From: CADDYX01 sp045809925
GTDB taxonomy: Bacteria; Verrucomicrobiota; Verrucomicrobiia; Chthoniobacterales; UBA10450
Direction: 5' to 3'
Length of the DNA: 8,124 nt
NCBI GenBank assembly: GCA_045809925.1
Contig: JBJMWX010000019.1
Location: 1 to 8,124 of the forward strand
Under the pieces are notes generated by a model. That model saw nothing but the letters and a program-made list of their open reading frames with translations. It searched no databases and was not told the origin of the DNA. A program made the translations under genes and the position numbers. Every line of letters starts with the position of its first letter. The first letter of the stretch is position 1. This document shows positions 1-5,720 of the stretch, piece after piece.

Positions 1-629
1 GGCGGCGCGGCGACCGGCGCCCGCATGACTTCAGGCATGAATACGGTGCCCTTGGGCGCGTCCGGCACGCGCGGCAATTTGTCGGTGACGACCTCGACGA
101 TTGCGCCGATCGGCACCTGGGCATAGAGCTGCGCGACATCCGCGGATTTCATCCGAATGCAGCCATAGCTTGCGGGTCGCCCGATGAACTTCTCCTGCGG
201 CGTGCCATGGATATAGATGCAGCGGCTAAACGCGTGCGCGTTCTCCGCCTGCAGGCCGCGCAGCCACATGATACGGGTGATGACCGGATCCCGGCCGGGT
301 GCATTTGGCGCCAGTACCTCGCCGGTGAAACGACGGTTGTGAAAGACGGCTCCGATCGGCGCGTGATCGCCAATCTTTTGCGCCACCTGCATGAACCCGA
401 GCGGCGTCTGCATTCGGCCCCAGTTGTCCCCGAGGCCAAACTTCGATGTCGAAACCGGCCAGGTGCCGAGCTTCTGCCCGTTTTCGAGGAGCATCAGCTT
501 TTGCTCCTTGATGCTGATGATGATCCGGCTCGGACGTTCAGCGGGTGCGCCGCTCGAATTCTCAGCGCGCGCGCTGATGACCGGCAGAATCAGGCCGAGA
601 AAAAGGAGCAACCGACCGGGGCACCGCAT
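1..629 (-). CDS. L,D-transpeptidase (YkuD domain), secreted; C-terminus beyond window
   Basis: L,D-transpeptidases act outside the inner membrane, making 3-3 peptidoglycan cross-links or joining proteins to the meso-diaminopimelate of stem peptides. My reading of the frame from the ATG at 629-627 stays open to base 1, giving 209 whole codons and no stop. Residues 1-22 form a signal peptide: basic start, Leu-rich core, likely cleavage after ARA22. The YkuD fold follows. RIIISIKEQKLMLLENG (about 35-51) is the typical first strands, NWGRMQTPLGFM (69-80) is the substrate-loop region, and IHGTPQEKFIGRPASYGCIRM (140-160) is the catalytic stretch with H141 and nucleophile C157. The residue two before Cys is Tyr (SYGC) instead of the usual His (SHGC). 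The domain ends near residue 183, and a Pro/Ala-rich extension begins as the window ends. It starts 32 bases after the GT2 stop on the same strand, so co-transcription is likely. The family call is firm; the exact reaction (cross-linking or protein anchoring) cannot be told. Confidence 0.93.
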   Translation of the reverse strand, partial: MRCPGRLLLFLGLILPVISARAENSSGAPAERPSRIIISIKEQKLMLLENGQKLGTWPVSTSKFGLGDNWGRMQTPLGFMQVAQKIGDHAPIGAVFHNRRFTGEVLAPNAPGRDPVITRIMWLRGLQAENAHAFSRCIYIHGTPQEKFIGRPASYGCIRMKSADVAQLYAQVPIGAIVEVVTDKLPRVPDAPKGTVFMPEVMRAPVAAP

Positions 630-661
630 CGTCCCATTTTTTACCCGAATTCAGCGAGTTG

Positions 662-2167
662 TCACGCCGGGATTGTCACTTCTTCACGCGCCGCGCCGAA
701 AGAGAATTTCGGCACCCAGCGATTGAAGGAGGAAATCGCGACATAGAAGAACCCGAGCTGAAACATGGCGAGGAACGGCACGGAGAGATACTGCCCGTGC
801 TCGATCGCGTACCAAAGGAAGTAGGTAAAATAGATCGCGAACGCGAACTCGGCGATCGGGAGGAGAGTCTTAATCGGCTTGTACTTGCAGCTGCGCCATG
901 TCTGCGATTTGCGCTCGATCCCGTACTTCGGCGTGCGAGTAAAATCGCTCTCGCGGTTGAACATCGCCTCGAGCACGGCGCGCGCATTGTTGATGGAAAG
1001 ACCAACGCCGAGCGCGAGCATCGCGGGGAGGAGCAGGATCTCTTTCATCCATGTCTTGGGATTGAGCTCGCGCTGCGCGCAAATATAGAACACGGCCACG
1101 GAGAGCGAAGCGGTAAGGAAAATCGGCACATCGAGGAGCATGGTGCGTAACCAGCCTTGCGCCGGACCGCCGCTCGACGGATGCAAGAGCACACAGAGGG
1201 AGGCGAGAAGCAGGTAGGCAAAATTCGAAGTCAGGTGCGCGGTCGCTTCGATCTTGAGGGCGATCGGCAGTTTACTCCGCCAGACAGTTGGCAGGAGCTT
1301 CTTGCAAGTCTGGATTGACCCTTTCGTCCAGCGATGCTGCTGCGACTTGAAGCCATTCATGTCGACCGGCAATTCTGCCGGCGTGATCACGTCCGGGAGA
1401 AAGACAAACTTCCAGCCGGCCAGCTGCGCGCGGTAGCTGAGATCGAGATCCTCCGTCAGCGTGTCGTGCTGCCAGCCTCCCGCTTCGATGATGCAGGACT
1501 TCAGCCAAAGCCCGGCGGTGCCGTTGAAATTGAAAAAGCGTCCGCTCCGGCTGCGTGCCGTTTGCTCGAGGAGCAGATGCCCGTCGAGGAACATCGCCTG
1601 CACACGGGTGAGCAACGAATAGCGGCGGTTCAAATGCCCCCAGCGCGTTTGGAGCATGCCAATAGCGGGGTCGGTGAAATGATGGATCGTGCGCCGAAGA
1701 AAATCGCGCGGCGGGACGAAGTCCGCGTCGAGAATCCCAATGAACTCGCCCGTCGCGGTCGCGAGACCCTCCTCGAGCGCACCGGCTTTGAACCCGAAAC
1801 GATCCTCCCGGTGAATTAATTCTACGTTCACGCCGCGTTCCTGCAGCTCGCGCACGCAACGGGCCGTTAGCTGACGCGTCTCATCGGTCGAATCGTCCAG
1901 GACCTGGATCTGAAGTTTGTCCTCCGGATAATCCAGTTCGCTGACGGACTTGAGCAGGCGCTCGACGACATACAGCTCATTGAAGACTGGCAGCTGCATC
2001 GTAACCTGGGGCAGCTCGTCGAACCGCGCGATCGGCAGCATCGGTTTGTCCCGGTGCTTGAGGAATAGATAGATGATGCAATAGCGGTGAATGCCGTACG
2101 CCGAGAGACCGAGCAGCACGCTCAGGTAACAAATCGTCCACAGAATCGATCCCACGCTTCCTTGCAT
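662..2167 (-). CDS. Membrane glycosyltransferase family 2, cellulose/mannan synthase-like
   Basis: This is a processive-type inner-membrane glycosyltransferase of 501 residues that probably polymerises a beta-linked polysaccharide from a nucleotide sugar on the cytoplasmic side. The GT-A core shows the family signatures in order: MQLPVFNE (57-64), DDSTDET (91-97), the DAD metal-binding motif (147-149) in GILDADFVPP, the catalytic-base TED (238-240) in TLTEDLDLSYRAQLAGW, and QQHRW (276-280) followed by TKGSIQ. One hydrophobic segment lies at about 7-36. Four or five more follow QQHRW, at roughly 311-329, 343-364, 376-398, 432-455 and 460-480. It is much shorter than BcsA and has no PilZ domain, so c-di-GMP control of the BcsA kind is not expected. 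The QQHRW form resembles the CslA/CslC-like group, which makes mannan or glucan; the sugar cannot be assigned from sequence. The ATG at 2167 is the only ATG, GTG or TTG start after the upstream in-frame stop and keeps the first membrane segment. The Shine-Dalgarno signal is poor. The L,D-transpeptidase gene follows after 32 bases. Confidence 0.92.
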   Translation of the reverse strand: MQGSVGSILWTICYLSVLLGLSAYGIHRYCIIYLFLKHRDKPMLPIARFDELPQVTMQLPVFNELYVVERLLKSVSELDYPEDKLQIQVLDDSTDETRQLTARCVRELQERGVNVELIHREDRFGFKAGALEEGLATATGEFIGILDADFVPPRDFLRRTIHHFTDPAIGMLQTRWGHLNRRYSLLTRVQAMFLDGHLLLEQTARSRSGRFFNFNGTAGLWLKSCIIEAGGWQHDTLTEDLDLSYRAQLAGWKFVFLPDVITPAELPVDMNGFKSQQHRWTKGSIQTCKKLLPTVWRSKLPIALKIEATAHLTSNFAYLLLASLCVLLHPSSGGPAQGWLRTMLLDVPIFLTASLSVAVFYICAQRELNPKTWMKEILLLPAMLALGVGLSINNARAVLEAMFNRESDFTRTPKYGIERKSQTWRSCKYKPIKTLLPIAEFAFAIYFTYFLWYAIEHGQYLSVPFLAMFQLGFFYVAISSFNRWVPKFSFGAAREEVTIPA

Positions 2168-2309
2168 AACGGTAACAGACTTGCCGCCATTGGAGGCGAT
2201 AAGGGCGACATGATGGCGCGCGCGCCGCTTGCGTCAAATCAAAAATGCCGTTTTTACCTCTAGAAACACAGGCAGGCGCGTGGCAGATTCCGCCGTCCGT
2301 CCTGCGCTG
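2168..2309. promoter_or_regulatory. Divergent intergenic region, presumed promoters for both flanking genes
   Basis: These 142 bases lie between the start codons of the minus-strand GT2 gene and the plus-strand secreted-protein gene, so both promoters should sit here. An A/T-rich patch (about 2235-2268) stands out from the GC-rich surroundings and would suit promoter melting. TTGCGT at 2229-2234 could be a weak plus-strand -35 element and TTGACG on the minus strand (2232-2237) a better one, but neither has a convincing -10 box at normal spacing. The function rests on gene arrangement, not on recognised boxes. Confidence 0.4.
2215..2226. repeat. Perfect 12-base GC palindrome GGCGCGCGCGCC
   Basis: The sequence equals its own reverse complement over all 12 bases and consists of alternating G/C steps. 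It lies inside the divergent intergenic region, about 50 bases from the GT2 start and 85 bases from the start of the secreted-protein gene. It could be a regulator half-site pair or simply a GC-rich chance match; nothing in the sequence decides. Confidence 0.45.
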
Positions 2310-3104
2310 ATGAAACGCCTTTTCGCCACGGTCGCGCTGCTCTGCGCGCTCTGCTTTTCCATCCACGCGCAGGAGGAGGTCGACCAGGAACATCAGCGCG
2401 AGGAAGTCGGCGTAAATCCCTACACCGCACCGGACGTCGACGAGGTCTTCAAGCAGCTCGAGGACGTCAAGCCGCTGCCCTTCGATCAACTGAAGCGCGA
2501 TTTTCCGCAGACGTTCCCCGCGGCCCGCGAGCAGCTTGGCCTGATCTTCGGCAGCCTCATCGCCGATGGGTTCCTGATTGTCGAATGCGAGCACAAAGAG
2601 CGGGTCGAGGAACTCGGTCGTGTCCTGCTGCGTCAGGCCAAGGCTCTGGGGGTCGGCGAACGCGTGATTCGACACAGCGCAAGTCTGACCGAGCTGGGCA
2701 AACGCGGCGATTGGGGACCGATGCGGCGCGAATTGACCCAGACCCAGGACGACGTGGAAAAGAACATGATCGAGCTAAAAGACGAAAAACTTGCCCACCT
2801 CGTCAGCCTCGGGGGTTGGCTCCGCGGCTTGGAGATCAGCGCCGGGGCGGTCGACCTCGACTACTCGCCCGATCGCACGCGCGGTCTCTGGCAGCGGGAT
2901 CTCATTCATTACTACGCGGAGGAGTTGAAGACGCTCCCGCCGAATGTCGCCCATGACGCGCTCTTCGAAAAGCTGCGCGCCGGGATCGATGCGATCCGCG
3001 ATATCCTCGACAAAGCGCCGCCCGATAACATCAGCCGGGAGGAAGTAAAGACATTGCACCAGCAGGCCCACGACCTGAATCTCGCCATCGCAGGCAGCGG
3101 TTGA
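2310..3104 (+). CDS. Secreted protein of unknown family (264 residues)
   Basis: I do not recognise this family. The frame is open from a TTG at 2229, but the ATG at 2310 is preferred because it gives a clean signal peptide: MKRLFATVALLCALCFSIHA, with cleavage probable before QEE at residue 21. The mature part of about 244 residues is soluble-looking, rich in Glu, Asp, Lys, Arg and Leu, and probably mostly alpha-helical. It has no further membrane segment. It contains a single Cys, in FLIVECEHKERVEEL, and a possible amphipathic helix in ELTQTQDDVEKNMIELKDEKL. A notable central stretch is HLVSLGGWLRGLEISAGAV, which could form a small hydrophobic packing surface. No catalytic motif is apparent. 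The histidine kinase starts 55 bases downstream on the same strand with no evident terminator between, so the two are likely co-transcribed. This would place it in the periplasm beside the kinase sensor, but a functional link is only inferred. Confidence 0.85.
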   Translation: MKRLFATVALLCALCFSIHAQEEVDQEHQREEVGVNPYTAPDVDEVFKQLEDVKPLPFDQLKRDFPQTFPAAREQLGLIFGSLIADGFLIVECEHKERVEELGRVLLRQAKALGVGERVIRHSASLTELGKRGDWGPMRRELTQTQDDVEKNMIELKDEKLAHLVSLGGWLRGLEISAGAVDLDYSPDRTRGLWQRDLIHYYAEELKTLPPNVAHDALFEKLRAGIDAIRDILDKAPPDNISREEVKTLHQQAHDLNLAIAGSG

Positions 3105-3159
3105 GATCAGCTCGGCGCGTCTTGCCCTTCAGTCACCAGAGATAGAGATTCGCGGACCG

Positions 3160-5676
3160 ATGTTTTGGCCAAAGCCAATCCGACGCACGGCGGCGGGAGC
3201 GGAAAAGAACCGGGACCGCTTCGAGCGCTTTAACATCGTCGTTGCCATCCTGCTCGCAGGCTGGGTTCCCTCGATCCTCATGCTGGTCGTTTCCTACACG
3301 ATTCTGACCAACACGCTTGAATCCAAGATCCTGCACGACCGCCAGACTTTCGTGCAGTTGATCGCACACATGGTAGGCGACGACCTCAGCCGCACGAGTG
3401 GGATCATCGAGTACTACCAGACGCAGCCCGATGTGGTGGAAATCTTCCGCGATCCGAATCCAGGCGGTGCGGCGCAACGCTGGCTCAATGCGACCTTCTA
3501 TTCGCACCCACGAATCGACGGCATGTTCGTCGTTGCGCCCGACGGCAAATTGATCGCGTCGGTCCCCAGCGTGTCAGGGGAGATAGCACAGAATTTCTCC
3601 GCCGCTTCGTGGCGTGAAGGGGCGATGGCGGCGCCCGCCACCTTCGTGTCGCCGGTCCACCCGCGACTCTCAGACAAGCGCATGGCAGTCGATATCGTCG
3701 GTGCGGTACGCTCGCAGGACGGCGCCATCGTCGGCTATCTCGGTGTCTCGGTACTCGTCGAGCGAATCGGTCGCCGCTTGTCGTCGATCGAAATGGCTGA
3801 TCAGTCGCTCTGCCAGGTTCTCGATCAGGCCGGGACGCCGCTTTTCTCGAATAACTTCGCCCCGAACACCGGCGAAGTGCCACCCGCGGACGCGGACGTC
3901 ATTAAGGATATTCGCAAGGCGAAAACCGGACACCTCGAGCGCCGCGGGCGCCTGTATTCCTTCACGCCCGTCGATGTAACCGGATGGCTCACGATCGTCG
4001 AACAGCCAAAGGAAGCCGCCTACCGACCGGTCAACGACCTGTTAAAGAAAATCACCGTGCCGGTGGCGTGGCTGATTTTGCTTACCGCGGTTGCGGCCTG
4101 GCTGGCGGGTAAGTTCACCCGGCGACAACGCGAAGCGGCGCGACGGATTGAGCGTGAAGTCATCTTTAATGAAAAGATCCTCGCCAACATGCCGAGCGGC
4201 ATCGCGCTGATCGCTCCGGAGTCACGCAATTTTTTACAGGCAAACGACGCGTTCGCGCAGATGGCAAAGCACTTCGGTGGCCTTCCGCCGGAACGCGACA
4301 TTTACGACGCGACCTACGATGAGGTGCAGATCGCGCCGAGCGAAGCAGTCGAACGCGTCCTTCGTTTTGGCGCTCCCTTCCAGCTTGTTGAGCAGCCGTT
4401 TACCGACACCGCCGGACAGACACGCTTTGTGAATGTCAATTTGCTCCGGCTCCAGGGCTCGGAACAGCGAATCCAGGGCGTGCTGTATCTGGTTGAAGAC
4501 AAGACACGCGACGTCACGCTCCGCCAGGAGTTGATCGGCGCCAATGCTGCCAAAGATCAGTTCCTCGCCCTGCTCTCACACGAGTTGCGCAATCCACTCT
4601 CGCCCGTGATTGCAATGGTCGCCGAACTGGAGGCGAGCACGCCTGACTCGCCGAACGTCCATCACGCGCTCGACGTGATTCGTCGCAATGTCGAACTGGA
4701 AGCCCGGCTGATTGACGATCTGCTCGATGTCACCCGTATCTCCAAAGGCAAGCTCCAGCTCACCCTCGAGACGGTCAGCATTCACGAGACTCTGCAGCGT
4801 GCCTACGAAATTTGTCGCGACGACATCGCGCAGAAAAATCTGCGCATCGAGTTTCGCATGCGGGCCGAGCACGAGCACGTCGAAGCCGATCCCGCGCGCC
4901 TGCAGCAGGTCTTCTGGAACCTGATGAAGAACAGCGTGAAATTCACCGCGGCCGGCGGTCGGATCATTGTTGAAACCGAAAATCCCGAGCCGGACCGGAT
5001 CGAAATTCGCGTGACCGATACCGGGATCGGCATTGAACCCGATAAGCTGGACAAGATTTTCAACGCGTTCGAGCAGGGCCAAAGCTCGATTACCCGGCGC
5101 TTCGGCGGGCTTGGACTCGGCCTTGCAATTTCCAAGGCTATGGTCGCCGCGCACCATGGCACGATACGGGTGACTAGTCCTGGCAAGGACAAAGGCGCGA
5201 CCTTTACAGTCCAACTCGATACAGTCGAAAAACCAGAGCAGGTCGATGGGGAGACTGTGTCGCCGTTCCCCGAAACCGACGGTGCACGGGCCGGTGGACG
5301 CCGTCATCGCCTGCTCGTGGTCGACGATCACGTCGATACCTGCACCGGAATGAAAATGATGCTCCAGCGACGCGGCTACGATGTGGAGCTCGCCCACTCC
5401 GCGACCGAAGCAGTCAGCAAAGCCAGGGCGGACGATTTCGATTTGTTGATCAGCGATATCGGTCTGCCCGATCGTTCAGGTTACGAGTTGATGAAGGAAT
5501 TACGCGCGATCAAAGGACTTCCGGGAATCGCGTTAAGCGGTTACGGAATGGAAAATGACGTGCAACGCGCCCGCGCCGCTGGTTTCGCACAACACCTGAC
5601 GAAGCCGATCAACTTCGACCAGCTGGACGCGACGATTCAGCGCCTTCTGGAACCGCAGGCGAGCTATCAGGCCTGA
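3160..5676 (+). CDS. Membrane hybrid sensor histidine kinase (Cache-like sensor, PAS, HisKA, HATPase, receiver)
   Basis: This 838-residue protein autophosphorylates on His in response to a signal and passes phosphate to its own receiver domain. Order of parts: a membrane segment at about 25-49; a periplasmic region of about 245 residues with double-Cache character (for example IDGMFVVAPDGKLIASVP, and GAIVGYLGVSV near 188-198); a second membrane segment at about 298-316; a PAS domain at about 335-450 beginning EKILANMPSGIALI; and HisKA with the phospho-acceptor H474 in LLSHELRNPL. The HATPase domain follows with N-box FWNLMKNSVKF (585-595), G1 DTGIG (620-624), F-box FNAFEQG and G2 GGLGLGL (649-655). 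The receiver, at about 716-832, has acidic pair D722/D723, phospho-acceptor D766 in ISDIGLPD, S793 and K815 in LTKPI. All key residues are present, so the enzyme looks intact. No HAMP domain is obvious after the second membrane segment. There is no Hpt domain and no DNA-binding response regulator nearby, so its output partner lies elsewhere. The ligand is unknown. Confidence 0.95.
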   Translation: MFWPKPIRRTAAGAEKNRDRFERFNIVVAILLAGWVPSILMLVVSYTILTNTLESKILHDRQTFVQLIAHMVGDDLSRTSGIIEYYQTQPDVVEIFRDPNPGGAAQRWLNATFYSHPRIDGMFVVAPDGKLIASVPSVSGEIAQNFSAASWREGAMAAPATFVSPVHPRLSDKRMAVDIVGAVRSQDGAIVGYLGVSVLVERIGRRLSSIEMADQSLCQVLDQAGTPLFSNNFAPNTGEVPPADADVIKDIRKAKTGHLERRGRLYSFTPVDVTGWLTIVEQPKEAAYRPVNDLLKKITVPVAWLILLTAVAAWLAGKFTRRQREAARRIEREVIFNEKILANMPSGIALIAPESRNFLQANDAFAQMAKHFGGLPPERDIYDATYDEVQIAPSEAVERVLRFGAPFQLVEQPFTDTAGQTRFVNVNLLRLQGSEQRIQGVLYLVEDKTRDVTLRQELIGANAAKDQFLALLSHELRNPLSPVIAMVAELEASTPDSPNVHHALDVIRRNVELEARLIDDLLDVTRISKGKLQLTLETVSIHETLQRAYEICRDDIAQKNLRIEFRMRAEHEHVEADPARLQQVFWNLMKNSVKFTAAGGRIIVETENPEPDRIEIRVTDTGIGIEPDKLDKIFNAFEQGQSSITRRFGGLGLGLAISKAMVAAHHGTIRVTSPGKDKGATFTVQLDTVEKPEQVDGETVSPFPETDGARAGGRRHRLLVVDDHVDTCTGMKMMLQRRGYDVELAHSATEAVSKARADDFDLLISDIGLPDRSGYELMKELRAIKGLPGIALSGYGMENDVQRARAAGFAQHLTKPINFDQLDATIQRLLEPQASYQA

Positions 5677-5720
5677 TTGCCAGCGAAACAGCGTTTTGCC
5701 TCGCGCTGCTGCCGATCAGC

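Noticed and set aside
207..1150. Plus-strand frames opposite the L,D-transpeptidase and GT2 genes
   Set aside because: The minus-strand frames carry catalytic motifs (SYGC, DAD, TED, QQHRW). The plus-strand frames give Arg-rich sequence without motifs.
2229..2309. Upstream TTG start for the secreted-protein gene, adding 27 residues
   Set aside because: The extension would bury the signal peptide behind a basic, non-hydrophobic leader. The ATG at 2310 gives a normal signal peptide.
1977..2675. Minus-strand open frame (232 codons) spanning the intergenic region and parts of two genes
   Set aside because: It overlaps the GT2 N-terminus in another frame and runs antisense to the secreted-protein gene. 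A real gene here would remove the space for both promoters, and the product has no motif.
4576..5397. Minus-strand open frame (273 codons) opposite the kinase HisKA, HATPase and start of the receiver
   Set aside because: It lies wholly within the strongly supported kinase gene. It shows no family motif and is best explained as a codon-bias shadow.
5677..5720. Possible bidirectional terminator in the convergent gap
   Set aside because: A weak stem CAGCG/CGCTG (5689-5693 with 5704-5708) exists, but it has only five base pairs, a 10-base loop and no T-run on either side, so I do not call it a terminator.
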